A DNA stretch of 64,000 nucleotides from Candidatus Anstonella stagnisolia (GTDB lineage Archaea > Micrarchaeota > Micrarchaeia > Anstonellales > Anstonellaceae): NCBI GenBank assembly GCA_902384585.1, contig CABMCJ010000004.1, forward strand, positions 1 through 64,000, written 5' to 3'. Of this stretch, positions 21,276-30,733 are shown piece after piece (position 1 is the stretch's first letter; every line of letters begins with the position of its first letter). Under the pieces are notes generated by a model, which had not been told where the DNA came from, did no database searches, and was given only the letters and a program-made list of their open reading frames with translations. Made by a program: the position numbers and the translations under genes.

Positions 21276-22151
21276 ATGGAAAACAAAAAAGCATACGCAT
21301 TCACGCTCTCCGTAATACTCATGTCGGTAGTCATAGTCTCGCTGGCATCGTTTGCATCCCAAACGCTGCGCCAGTCGCGCACGGATTATATTTCCCTTGA
21401 AAGCGCAGAATCGCTGGGGTATGTGGTGGATGATGTCACTGATGATATTGCCACCATAATCGGCACAAAACTCTTTGCAACCCGCAACGAGACGCACCTC
21501 ATCATGCACATAAATGACACCTCGCCCTTCCCAAAAAGCCCCTATCCCCCAATATACCTGGGTTCTTACCAGGCATACCTGCAGTCACAATACTATTCCA
21601 AAACAAACGCCATAATAAACATAAACAGCAGCGACTTTGAGCAAAACGGCATAGTATATTCATTCTCAAACCCGAACGGAAGCTATTCGCACGTGCAGGC
21701 GGCAGACGGCTACGATACCGCAAACTTCACGCTATCCGATGATCGGGGGCTGAACCTGAGCAGCGCAATCCTGTCGGTGTATTTCTGCAACCAGACCCGC
21801 TCAGGCTTCACGCAGATGCCAAGCGACCTTGGGGGCAGCATACGCGTCTCAATAATATACACCGACCTTACTGGCACCGTGCGCCAGAATGCAACAATCG
21901 CACGCGGCACGCAGCGGACTTTCTCCGTGGACTACACCGATATAAACCAGTCTTTCACCTATCTAATTGACACCACGGGCAGCAACTCAGTGGCAATCCT
22001 GCTTTATGCGCCCGAAAACATCGGGTGCAACTGGAATGCAGACTACGCGCTCCAATACGCCGCAAGCAATGCAAACGGCCAGTTTTCCGCAACCTACAGC
22101 GGCATAGCTGCGAACTTCTCCGAAAAGAACGGCAACTACACGAAAAGATAG
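21276..22151 (+). CDS. Pseudopilin-like/pilus-associated protein with a beta-rich ectodomain
   Basis: MENKKAYAFTLSVILMSVVIVSLASFASQTLRQ N-terminus; collinear with the preceding pilin-like genes. Confidence 0.7.
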   Translation: MENKKAYAFTLSVILMSVVIVSLASFASQTLRQSRTDYISLESAESLGYVVDDVTDDIATIIGTKLFATRNETHLIMHINDTSPFPKSPYPPIYLGSYQAYLQSQYYSKTNAIININSSDFEQNGIVYSFSNPNGSYSHVQAADGYDTANFTLSDDRGLNLSSAILSVYFCNQTRSGFTQMPSDLGGSIRVSIIYTDLTGTVRQNATIARGTQRTFSVDYTDINQSFTYLIDTTGSNSVAILLYAPENIGCNWNADYALQYAASNANGQFSATYSGIAANFSEKNGNYTKR

Positions 22152-22267
22152 GAAAGAAAAGAAACAGGAAAAAAGGCGCAACCGCACTGAAAAGCAGGGA
22201 AGAAAAGAAAGAAACAGGAAAAAAGGCGGCAATTACAAGAAAAAAATAGAAAAAACAGGAAAGCAGC
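22131..22267 (+). repeat. About three imperfect ~45-50 bp tandem units starting in the 3' end of the preceding CDS
   Basis: Units begin near 22131, 22175 and 22225: ggcaactacacgaaaagataggaaagaaaagaaacagg / ggcgcaaccgcactgaaaagcagggaagaaaagaaagaaacagg / ggcggcaattacaagaaaaaaatagaaaaaacagg. gaaacaggaaaaaaggcg is identical at 22161-22178 and 22211-22228. Confidence 0.8.
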
Positions 22268-23113
22268 TCAGCCGCTTCCCACCCTTATTTTTTTGCCCTC
22301 GCTCACTCCTGGGTTTTCAGGCTGGCTGGCATTGCCGCTCCCCCCAATCGTGCTTGCCACTGTTATTGCGTCCCCGTTTATCACCACGTTTGCCTCCGGG
22401 GCTATTGCAAGGCCTGCGCCCACGTCGCCTTTCTCATTCATGCCGACCTCGGTGTCAACGGCAACGCTTCCGCCGCTCACTGCAACGTTGTTGTTGCTGT
22501 CCACCTGGACGCTGGAATCCGCCTGTTGCGTTACGTGCACTACGGGCGCAAGTATGTACCTGCCGTTGCCCGTCCTGTGGAGTGAGCGGTCGGCTGCAAA
22601 ATCAAATTTGCATGCAGAAACCGCATTCCCCCTCACCGTGAAATTCCCCCTTATCCTCATCTCGCCCGAAGGCAGCTTTGCCTCGTGCTCGCCTTCCCCG
22701 TCAGTAACCCATACCTGCGAAATATGGACCTTTACTTCATCATAGTCGCCGCCTTCAACATTCGCATCCGCAAGCAAGGACTGCGAGCCGCTTGCCTTCA
22801 GCTCCAATAGGTCATAACTTCTCGCTGCGGAAAGCACGCTAACCCAGCCTTTCGAGGTGCTGTGCATTTGCACGCTGTCCACCGTAACATTGATTTTTGA
22901 TATTTCCCCCATCTTTACTGCGGTGTCCGCCATTGAGAACACAATCCTGCCCTGGCTTGGCTGCGCATTATTCGCAGCCTGCTGCAGCGGTTGCGCACCA
23001 GAATTCACGCCTGCAGGCTGCCCCTGCGTTCCAGATACGCTGCTTTGTACGCATCCTGCAACAAAAAGCGCCAGCACTGCCGCAAGAATAAGAATGCCGC
23101 TAAACACTTTCAT
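22268..23113 (-). CDS. DUF4382-like putative lipoprotein
   Basis: MKVFSGILILAAVLALFVAGC lipobox-like signal, then GRIVFSMADTAVKMGEISKINVTVDSVQMHS..W and the YDLLELKASG pattern typical of DUF4382. Confidence 0.75.
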   Translation of the reverse strand: MKVFSGILILAAVLALFVAGCVQSSVSGTQGQPAGVNSGAQPLQQAANNAQPSQGRIVFSMADTAVKMGEISKINVTVDSVQMHSTSKGWVSVLSAARSYDLLELKASGSQSLLADANVEGGDYDEVKVHISQVWVTDGEGEHEAKLPSGEMRIRGNFTVRGNAVSACKFDFAADRSLHRTGNGRYILAPVVHVTQQADSSVQVDSNNNVAVSGGSVAVDTEVGMNEKGDVGAGLAIAPEANVVINGDAITVASTIGGSGNASQPENPGVSEGKKIRVGSG

Positions 23114-23241
23114 CCCACCACCCATTCTAACGTTGCAGGCAAGCATTAAAAACTTTGTGCAGCCGCCAATGCAGCCACCGCAAGCGCTTATAGAGGTAAG
23201 CCATTCCATATAATTTTAAACTGTTCCTGAGATTTTCACAC

Positions 23242-24978
23242 ATGCTTGAGACAAAGATAGACAAGCTCGTGGCGCTTGTGCGAAAGTACAAGTCAGTCAC
23301 AATGGAGAGGCTCTCGCAGGAAACCGGCATACCGCCGCAATCCGTGGAGATACTTGCAACGCACCTTGAAAAGGGCGGCGTGCTTGCAATAAATTACCCC
23401 GTTAACGTGCTGCAGAAGGCATACCTCACATTCAAGGCGCTTCCAAAGGAACCCTCCAGCGAAGACATAAAAAAGGAGGAAAAAGGCAGGATGCTCGCCT
23501 CCTACTCGTTTTACGCGGACGGCGTGCCCGCAACCGTTGAAATAACCGACAACCTGAAGGAAAAGCGCTATGACATGCAGCTTGTGGAGCTTTCCCTTCC
23601 CACGCGCATTTTCCTTGACCAGATAAAGGATGATTTGCTTAGGCTCGTGCCTGCGGAGCAAAGCGACGTTTCAGACGTTGAAAAGCTTGCAAAGATAAAG
23701 GACGATTTCACAAAAAGCATAAGCAGCTACCTTGACAAATACAAGCTTGGGGCGGAAACAACCTCTCTTCTCACCGGATACATGCTGCACTCCATGTTCG
23801 GCCTTGGCGAGCTTGACGTCCTGAACCAGGACAATGAGCTTGAGGAAATCGCCATAATAAACAGCACCCAGCCGGTTGGCGTGTACCACCGCAAGCACGG
23901 CTGGCTGAAAACAAACATTTACATGCCCGGAGAGGATGCGGTTTTCAACTATGCGTCCCAGATTGCGCGCAGGGTGGGCAGGCAGATTTCAGTGCTCGCC
24001 CCAATCCTTGACGCCCGCCTTGAGACCGGTGACCGTGTGAATGCAACGCTCGCCCCAATCTCCTCGCACGGCAACACCATGACAATAAGGCGCTTTGCGC
24101 GCAACCCCTGGACAATCGTGAGCTTTATAGCCGAGCCAGCGCACACGATGTCCGCGGAAATGGCTGCAATGCTCTGGCAGGCACTCCACTATGAAATGAA
24201 CGTCATTATTGCGGGAGGCACGGGTTCGGGAAAGACAAGCGCGCTCAACACCCTTGCGGCTTTCATACCGCCCAACCAGCGCATTGTTACAATAGAGGAC
24301 ACCCGCGAGCTTATGCTCCCCACGTTCCAGTGGAACTGGGTGCCGCTTCTCACGCGCAACGCAAACGCGGAAGGGCTGGGCGAAGTGACAATGCTTGATT
24401 TGATGGTAACTTCCTTGCGTATGAGGCCGGACAGGATACTGCTGGGAGAAATGAGGACGCAGCGCGAGGCAGAGGTGCTATTCGAGGCAATGCACACGGG
24501 GCACTCTGTGTACTCCACCATCCACGCCGATACCGCAATACAAATGATAAGAAGGCTTACTTCCCCGCCCATGAACATGCCTCCAACCGACATAGAATCA
24601 GTTCACCTTGCGGTTGTGCAATACCGCGACAGGAGGAAGAACCTGAGGCGCACGCTTGAGATATGCGAAATAATCCCAGGCGCGCAGGATGAGGCGCTGG
24701 GCGTGAACGTTATTTACAGGTGGCGCCCGCGCGGGGACACGTTTGACAAAGTGGGCGAGCCCACAAAGTTCCTAAAGGAGCTTAACCTGCACACGGGAAT
24801 GACAAAGGACGAGATTCTCACTGACCAGAAAAACCGCGCGCTCATACTGAAATGGATGGTGAAGAACAAGCTCGACGACATAAACAGCGTGGGCAAGATA
24901 ATGTCAATGTACTACAGCCAGCCGCAGGAAATTCTTGAGGTGGCAAAAAGCAACCTTGCAGCCTCAAAGGTGGTCTAG
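23242..24978 (+). CDS. Type II/IV secretion-pilus ATPase (TadA/FlaI-like) with an N-terminal winged-helix-like region
   Basis: Walker A GGTGSGKTSALN, LLGEMRTQREAEVLFEAMHTGHSVYSTIHAD; N-terminal VTMERLSQETGIPPQSVEILATHLEKGGVL looks wHTH-like. Confidence 0.92.
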   Translation: MLETKIDKLVALVRKYKSVTMERLSQETGIPPQSVEILATHLEKGGVLAINYPVNVLQKAYLTFKALPKEPSSEDIKKEEKGRMLASYSFYADGVPATVEITDNLKEKRYDMQLVELSLPTRIFLDQIKDDLLRLVPAEQSDVSDVEKLAKIKDDFTKSISSYLDKYKLGAETTSLLTGYMLHSMFGLGELDVLNQDNELEEIAIINSTQPVGVYHRKHGWLKTNIYMPGEDAVFNYASQIARRVGRQISVLAPILDARLETGDRVNATLAPISSHGNTMTIRRFARNPWTIVSFIAEPAHTMSAEMAAMLWQALHYEMNVIIAGGTGSGKTSALNTLAAFIPPNQRIVTIEDTRELMLPTFQWNWVPLLTRNANAEGLGEVTMLDLMVTSLRMRPDRILLGEMRTQREAEVLFEAMHTGHSVYSTIHADTAIQMIRRLTSPPMNMPPTDIESVHLAVVQYRDRRKNLRRTLEICEIIPGAQDEALGVNVIYRWRPRGDTFDKVGEPTKFLKELNLHTGMTKDEILTDQKNRALILKWMVKNKLDDINSVGKIMSMYYSQPQEILEVAKSNLAASKVV

Positions 24979-25850
24979 TGGCTATCCCCCTCATGCTGGT
25001 TTCCCCAAACAGCGGCTTCCTCCACAATTTCAAGGGGCTTGGAAAGCGCCTGCTTGGCTTCTACCCCGGCCTGCACTACGACCTGCGCAACGCAAGCATC
25101 GAGGTGGAGGATGAAATTTATGCAAACGCCTCCTTTTTCTCCGCGCTCATATGGGCGGTTGTTTTTTCCGCATTCGTGCGCTTTGCAACCTATATCCGCG
25201 ACATGGAGCCGCGCATACAGCTGCTCCTGCCATTCCTTTCATTTTTCATGATGTTTGTTTTCTTTTTCTTTTTCCACCTCGCATACCCGAAAATAGTCGC
25301 GCGCAACGTTTCGGACAAGATAGACCGCGACCTCACGTATGCTGCGCGCGACATGCTCGTGCAGGTAAGCTCAGGCATCCCGCTCTACAACGTGTTCAAG
25401 AACATCGCGGATTCGGACTACGGGCACGTGAGCGCGCAGTTCCGCATTGTGCGCGACGACATACGCGGCGGCATGCCGGTCCTGAAGGCGCTGGAAAACC
25501 TTTCCTTGCGCACGCAGTCCAAGTTCCTGAAAAAAACCTGCTGGCAGCTCATCACATCATTGCGCTCGGGCGCAAACCTCACCACAACGCTGCACGGCAT
25601 AGTCGCGCTTCTTGTGGACTACCAGTTCACGCTCATAAAAAGCTACAATGCGGAGCTGAATTTCGTGGTGCTCATCTACCTGCTCGTGTCCGCAGTGCTC
25701 CCCACAATCGGCGTCACGGTGCTCGTGATATTCTCCCTGTTCGGCATACTTGGCATCACGCCCGAGCTTTTCGCCTCAATCGTGATTGTCGCATTTGTGC
25801 TGCAAATGATACTCATAGGGTACGTAAAGGCAAAGCGCCCCAACATGTAA
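24978..25850 (+). CDS. FlaJ/TadC-like pilus assembly membrane protein (T2SSF)
   Basis: GTG start overlapping the tadA-like stop (tagtg); DMLVQVSSGIPLYNVFKNIADSDYG...LRSGANLTTTLHGIVALL and C-terminal TM helices. Confidence 0.82.
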   Translation: MAIPLMLVSPNSGFLHNFKGLGKRLLGFYPGLHYDLRNASIEVEDEIYANASFFSALIWAVVFSAFVRFATYIRDMEPRIQLLLPFLSFFMMFVFFFFFHLAYPKIVARNVSDKIDRDLTYAARDMLVQVSSGIPLYNVFKNIADSDYGHVSAQFRIVRDDIRGGMPVLKALENLSLRTQSKFLKKTCWQLITSLRSGANLTTTLHGIVALLVDYQFTLIKSYNAELNFVVLIYLLVSAVLPTIGVTVLVIFSLFGILGITPELFASIVIVAFVLQMILIGYVKAKRPNM

Positions 25851-25877
25851 TGCCCAGCATGCAAAAACCGTGATGAC

Positions 25878-26924
25878 ATGACAGCCCAAAAAATAATCGT
25901 GCACCGCAAGTTCGCATTCACGCTTGCAAAGCCGCACATAGACCGCATTTCAAAGCTGCTTGCCTACGCAGGCATAGATACGCCAAGCGAGATATGGATA
26001 GGCTCAAGGCTGCTCATCTCAATGCTTTTTGCCGGCATTGGCTTCCTCCTTCCCTTCTCAGTGCTGCGCTTTGCAGGCATTTTCGGGACTCTTGAGGAGT
26101 CCCTCACCACAACGTCCGTAATATACATGGTAACCCTTTCCCTTGGCCTTGCAATAGCGTTTTTCTATGCAGCCGCGTTCATAATGTACCTGCACCTCTA
26201 TTACATAATACATGACCGCGCAAAGAGGGTGGAGGACGTGCTGCCTGACTTCCTGCTCATGGTTGCAGCCAACCTTCGCGCAGGCATGACCCCCTTTGCC
26301 GCATTCCAGGCATCCGCGCGCCCGGAATTCGGCCCCCTTGAAAAGGAAATACGCATTATCTCCGCCCGCGCAATGGGGAGCGAGTCTTTCGTGGATGCGC
26401 TTGCAGTGCTCTCAACCCGCATAGACAGCCCAACCCTCCAGCGCACAATTTCCTTTTTTGAGAACGGCTTAAGGAGCGGCGGCAAGCTCGCGCAACTGCT
26501 TGAAACAAGCGCAAGCGAAATCCGCGAAATAGAGGAACTGCGCCGCGAAATCGTGCTCACCACAAAAACTTATTCCATCTTCCTTGTGTTCATCCTTGTG
26601 ATGGGCTTGCCTTTGCTCCTGTCAATTTCCACAGAGTTCCTTGGCACTTTCTCCAAAATACAGGCAAACCTGTCTGGCGCGGACCTGTCAAACGTTGCGA
26701 ATTTCATGGTCCCCAAGCTCAGCATAGACGTGGGCTTCATCACCCAGATGTCCTGGGTGATAATAGTGGGCACGTCGCTTCTCATTTCCGTCCTCATTGG
26801 CGTGATAAGCGAGGGGAAAATACTCTATGGGCTGAAGTACTTCATCCCCCTTGCATTTGCATCTGGCGCAATGTTCCTGATATTCAAGACGCTCATAGGC
26901 GGCTTTATCGGGCAGCTGGTATGA
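25878..26924 (+). CDS. Second FlaJ/TadC-like pilus assembly membrane protein
   Basis: DVLPDFLLMVAANLRAGMTPFAAFQASARPEFGPL...GGKLAQLLETSASEIREI; multiple TM segments. Confidence 0.85.
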   Translation: MTAQKIIVHRKFAFTLAKPHIDRISKLLAYAGIDTPSEIWIGSRLLISMLFAGIGFLLPFSVLRFAGIFGTLEESLTTTSVIYMVTLSLGLAIAFFYAAAFIMYLHLYYIIHDRAKRVEDVLPDFLLMVAANLRAGMTPFAAFQASARPEFGPLEKEIRIISARAMGSESFVDALAVLSTRIDSPTLQRTISFFENGLRSGGKLAQLLETSASEIREIEELRREIVLTTKTYSIFLVFILVMGLPLLLSISTEFLGTFSKIQANLSGADLSNVANFMVPKLSIDVGFITQMSWVIIVGTSLLISVLIGVISEGKILYGLKYFIPLAFASGAMFLIFKTLIGGFIGQLV

Positions 26925-26968
26925 GCGGGATAGCTAGCATTTATTAATTTTCCAAGAGATTGCTTTGC

Positions 26969-28873
26969 ATGGACATCTCACTCACATTGCCGGATGGCAA
27001 AAAGCTCCCTGTTGAGAAGGGCATAAGCGCATACGAGGCTATTTCCAAAATTTCAAATTCCCTTGCGCGCGAGTGCGCGGGAGCCCTCCTTGATGGCGTG
27101 CCCGTGGACCTTTCAACAAAAATCACGAAAGATTCCAAATTTTCCGGCTTGAAATTCTCCTCAAAGGAAGGGCTTGAAATATTCCGCCACTCAAGCGCGC
27201 ACGTGCTCTGCCAGGCAGTGCTCCGCCTTTTCCCAAATGCGCTTCCCACAATAGGTCCCGTAGTGGAAGAGGGCTTTTACTATGATTTTGCAAACTGCGC
27301 GCCCTTTACGCCCGAAGACCTCAAGAAAATAGAGGCGGAAGCGCACAAGATAGTCGCAGAAAACCTTCCCTTTGAAAGAAAAGAGCTTCCAAAAAAAGAT
27401 GCCCTTGCGCTTTATAAGAAAAACAAGTTCAAGCAGGAGCTCATAGATGAACTTCCTGGAACAGCCGCTACAATATACTACAACGGCGCATTCTTTGACC
27501 TCTGCCGCGGCCCGCACATCCCATCCACCGGCATGATAAAAGGATTTTCGCTTTCAAAAGTTTCAAGTTCCTACTGGCGCGCGGATTCCTCCAAGGAATC
27601 CCTGCAGCGCATATACGGAATCTCTTTCCCCTCCAAAAAAGAGCTTGATGCCTACCTGCACATGCTCGCAGAGGCGGAAAAGCGGGATCATCGCAAGCTT
27701 GGCACGCAGCTTGGGCTTTTTATGTTCCACGAATGGTCGCCCGGAAGCGCATTTTTCCTTCCGAATGGCACCATAATATACAATGAGCTTCTCGCATACC
27801 TTCGCGCGGAATACATAAAGCGCGGCTATCAGGAGGTAGTTACTCCCCAGCTTTTCAACAAGGCGCTCTGGGAGCAGTCCGGGCACTGGTCGCACTATCA
27901 GGAGAACATGTTCCTGCTTGAAGTGGACAAGGAGGAATTTTCCTTCAAGCCCATGAACTGCCCTTCGCACCTTCTCATATACAAAAATTCTTCCCACAGC
28001 TACCGCGAGCTGCCGATTCGCATTGCTGATTTCTGCCCGCTTCACCGCAACGAACTGAAAGGGGTGCTTGGCGGGATGACGCGCGTGCGAAAGTTCGAGC
28101 AGGATGATGCGCACATTTTCTGCACGCACGAGCAGATAGAAGGCGAGGTCGCCGCGCTGCTTGACTTCACAAAATTCGTGCTGCGCGACACTTTCCACTT
28201 TGAATTCACTGCAAAGCTCTCAACCCGCCCGGAGAAATTCCTCGGCGAAAAGGCAGTGTGGGACAAGGCGGAAGCCTCCCTTGAGGATTCGCTCAAGAAA
28301 AACAAGATGCAATACACGATAAATGCCGGGGATGGCGCATTTTATGGCCCCAAAATAGACTTCTGCGTAAAAGACGCGATAGGAAGGGAATGGCAGCTCT
28401 CCACAATACAGCTTGACTTCAACCTTCCCGCGCGCTTTGACGCCACTTACGAAGGCGCGGATGGCAAGCAACACACCTGCGTAATGATACACCGCGCCAT
28501 AATCGGCTCGCTTGAAAGGTTTATCGGTGTGCTCACAGAGCACTATGGGGGTGCATTCCCGCTCTGGCTATCACCTGTCCAAATCACGGTAATCCCTGTT
28601 GCAGATGCATACAACGAGTTTGCACAAGAACTTGCGGAAAAATTGCGCAACGAGGCAGGCGTGCGCATTTCCACCAACTTAAAGCCGGACACGCTTGGCT
28701 CGAAAATACGGGATGCGCAAATGCAAAAAATCCCCTACATGCTCGTGGTCGGGCAAAAGGAGAAAGACAGCGGGAATCTTGCAGTGCGCAAGCGCGACGG
28801 CTCAATACTTGAGAACGTGCCCGTAGGGAAATTCATTGCGCAGCTAAAGGAAGAAATAGAAAAGCGTGCATGA
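26969..28873 (+). CDS. thrS: Threonyl-tRNA synthetase with bacterial-type TGS/editing domains
   Basis: TGS domain (LTLPDGKKLPVEKG), HSSAHVL and CRGPHIPSTG editing motifs, class II core. The ATG lies about 25 nt from a TATA-like ATTTATTAAT. Confidence 0.96.
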   Translation: MDISLTLPDGKKLPVEKGISAYEAISKISNSLARECAGALLDGVPVDLSTKITKDSKFSGLKFSSKEGLEIFRHSSAHVLCQAVLRLFPNALPTIGPVVEEGFYYDFANCAPFTPEDLKKIEAEAHKIVAENLPFERKELPKKDALALYKKNKFKQELIDELPGTAATIYYNGAFFDLCRGPHIPSTGMIKGFSLSKVSSSYWRADSSKESLQRIYGISFPSKKELDAYLHMLAEAEKRDHRKLGTQLGLFMFHEWSPGSAFFLPNGTIIYNELLAYLRAEYIKRGYQEVVTPQLFNKALWEQSGHWSHYQENMFLLEVDKEEFSFKPMNCPSHLLIYKNSSHSYRELPIRIADFCPLHRNELKGVLGGMTRVRKFEQDDAHIFCTHEQIEGEVAALLDFTKFVLRDTFHFEFTAKLSTRPEKFLGEKAVWDKAEASLEDSLKKNKMQYTINAGDGAFYGPKIDFCVKDAIGREWQLSTIQLDFNLPARFDATYEGADGKQHTCVMIHRAIIGSLERFIGVLTEHYGGAFPLWLSPVQITVIPVADAYNEFAQELAEKLRNEAGVRISTNLKPDTLGSKIRDAQMQKIPYMLVVGQKEKDSGNLAVRKRDGSILENVPVGKFIAQLKEEIEKRA

Positions 28874-28883
28874 GCCTTTCGGC

Positions 28884-30017
28884 TTAATGCGTTACTGCGA
28901 CTTGGGGAACTTTCTCATACGCCTGCCCCTTCCTGCCGAAGTCTTGCTTCATCCCAATTCTTACGCCACTTACAAACTCTCTAAAGTCTCTTTTCATCCT
29001 AAGTTTCATTTCAAGCATGGCAGCCGGCTCAAGCACTTCGGATATGCAGCCTGCAGCGCGTACGTACCCAAGAATGCGCAGCTTTCTTGCAGCCTCATAT
29101 GCAGCAGTATAATCCGCGCTTGCAATTTTTCTCGCTATCTTCACGACCCCTAGCACGGCCGCATTCCCTTCATGCATATTCCAAACTTTCGGCGCCCATG
29201 TTTTTTCGCAATGCTCTTCCTCCCTGTCTTCTGCCATCTGCCCTTCCTCCTTTCTTGGAGAAATCACCTTAATGTGCTTCAAAAGCAAATCCATGCCCTC
29301 CAGCCCTCCGCGTTCACCAAGCATGTGGAATATCTCTTCAACTGTAAGGGTTCCATGCAAATCAGCTATTTTTGCACTCAGCTGTTTTATTGCGTCCTTT
29401 TTGCCATTCGAAACCCTCTCTACAATCCGTTCCATTGCAGGCTCCCTTATTTCAGCCTTATAATGCAAGCATTTGCAAAGCATACGGTTTTGCGCCCTTT
29501 TCAATTTTATTTCCATTGCTTCCCTTACAGTACTGCCCCTGCCTGATGCAATCTCATGTTCTGCAACACCCAGGGGCATTTCGCCGCTTACAATTCCTGC
29601 TTTAATCCATATCCTTATTCCAATCTCTCTTGCTGCAGGCATCTTTATTTCAGCACCATGTTTCAGGCATTCTAAAAGTTCAGCATCATTTGCCTTTCTG
29701 CACCTTGTTTCCATTGCCTCTCTTATCATGTTGCCCCTGCTGGATGTAATCAATTGTTCCACAATGTCCAAGGGCATCTCGCCATTTGCAATGCTTTGGG
29801 CAATTAAAACTTTCGCAGCCTGCGCCATTGGGTGGCCAATTCTCAAAGTTTCCACCAGATTCGCGCCACACCCTTCCTTAATTGCATCCTTTATTATCTG
29901 ATTTATTGCAGTATCAGCGTGCCCATTGCCATTTTTGCTTGGCTCGACATCTGCAACTGCTGCAACTGGCAAGACGATAATGTGTTCAGCAACTGGTTCT
30001 GCTGTCGCTTCTCTCAC
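28884..30017 (-). CDS. Uncharacterised alpha-helical repeat protein
   Basis: 377-aa ORF with at least 3 repeats of about 60 aa (GEMPLxxxExxIxSxRGxxxREAMExxxxxA). Confidence 0.75.
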   Translation of the reverse strand: MREATAEPVAEHIIVLPVAAVADVEPSKNGNGHADTAINQIIKDAIKEGCGANLVETLRIGHPMAQAAKVLIAQSIANGEMPLDIVEQLITSSRGNMIREAMETRCRKANDAELLECLKHGAEIKMPAAREIGIRIWIKAGIVSGEMPLGVAEHEIASGRGSTVREAMEIKLKRAQNRMLCKCLHYKAEIREPAMERIVERVSNGKKDAIKQLSAKIADLHGTLTVEEIFHMLGERGGLEGMDLLLKHIKVISPRKEEGQMAEDREEEHCEKTWAPKVWNMHEGNAAVLGVVKIARKIASADYTAAYEAARKLRILGYVRAAGCISEVLEPAAMLEMKLRMKRDFREFVSGVRIGMKQDFGRKGQAYEKVPQVAVTH

Positions 30018-30021
30018 ATAT

Positions 30022-30681
30022 TCACCCTATTATGCCCGCCATTTCAGAAAGTAGTTTTTTCGGGTCAGCAGATTTCACGTATGCCGAAGCAAGCAGCACC
30101 CCAGCAGCACCAAGCTCAATGGCTTTTTTAACGTCACTCGCATTTGAAATTCCAGCCCCGCAAAGAACCGGTATTTTTGCGACTTTTTGCACAGCCGCAA
30201 CGCTGTTTGTTACAACCTCGGGCTTTGCCTTTGAAACAGAAATCCCGCTTCCAATGAGCTCAGGCGGCTCAACCGCAATAAAATCAGGGGAAAAAGCCGC
30301 GACTTGTGCGCTCTCCGCATCATCCTTGCTGCACACAAGGGATTGCAAGCCCGCTCCCCTAAGCGCATCAATGGTTTTCTTTATGCTTTCGTGCGGCACC
30401 CTTTTTTCGGAGTGATTAATGAGGCTTCCAAGCACGTTTGCATCCTTGAGCGCCTTAGGCGTAATAGAACCAGTAAAAGCACCTGCATCAGTTGCATCGC
30501 AGTACTGTGCAAACACCTCGCACACTTTTGCGCACGCGCGCAAGTCAACCGCCTGCGGAGCAACAATTATCCTAACCCCGCTTGTAAGGGAAACCTCGCT
30601 TGCGATTTCGCAAAGCCTTATTGCAGCCTCCCCGGTGGATTCGCGGTATGCCTTCAAATTAAGCACGATTATAGGCTTCAT
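30022..30681 (-). CDS. tpiA: Triosephosphate isomerase, archaeal type
   Basis: MKPIIVLNLKAY...INHSEKR...FIAVEPPELIGSGISVSKAKPEVV...CGAGISNASD.KKAIELGAAGVLLASA. Confidence 0.95.
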   Translation of the reverse strand: MKPIIVLNLKAYRESTGEAAIRLCEIASEVSLTSGVRIIVAPQAVDLRACAKVCEVFAQYCDATDAGAFTGSITPKALKDANVLGSLINHSEKRVPHESIKKTIDALRGAGLQSLVCSKDDAESAQVAAFSPDFIAVEPPELIGSGISVSKAKPEVVTNSVAAVQKVAKIPVLCGAGISNASDVKKAIELGAAGVLLASAYVKSADPKKLLSEMAGIIG

Positions 30682-30733
30682 CACATAATATATGGATACT
30701 AATATTATTAAATGCTGACTGGCAAACTTATAC

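Noticed and set aside
22025-22249. Lys-rich ORF spanning the pseudopilin end and repeat
   Set aside because: Wrong frame relative to the pilin gene and mostly A/G-rich repeat; no independent start signal.
26907-26943. Tail echo after the second FlaJ-like gene (ATCGGGCAGCTGGTATGA vs AGCGGGATAGCTAGCATTTA)
   Set aside because: Needs a gap, encodes no similar peptide; could be chance.
28869-28893. AGCC-TTTC-GGCT hairpin between thrS and the convergent orphan as an intrinsic terminator
   Set aside because: Very short stem without a poly-T tract; not enough to call.
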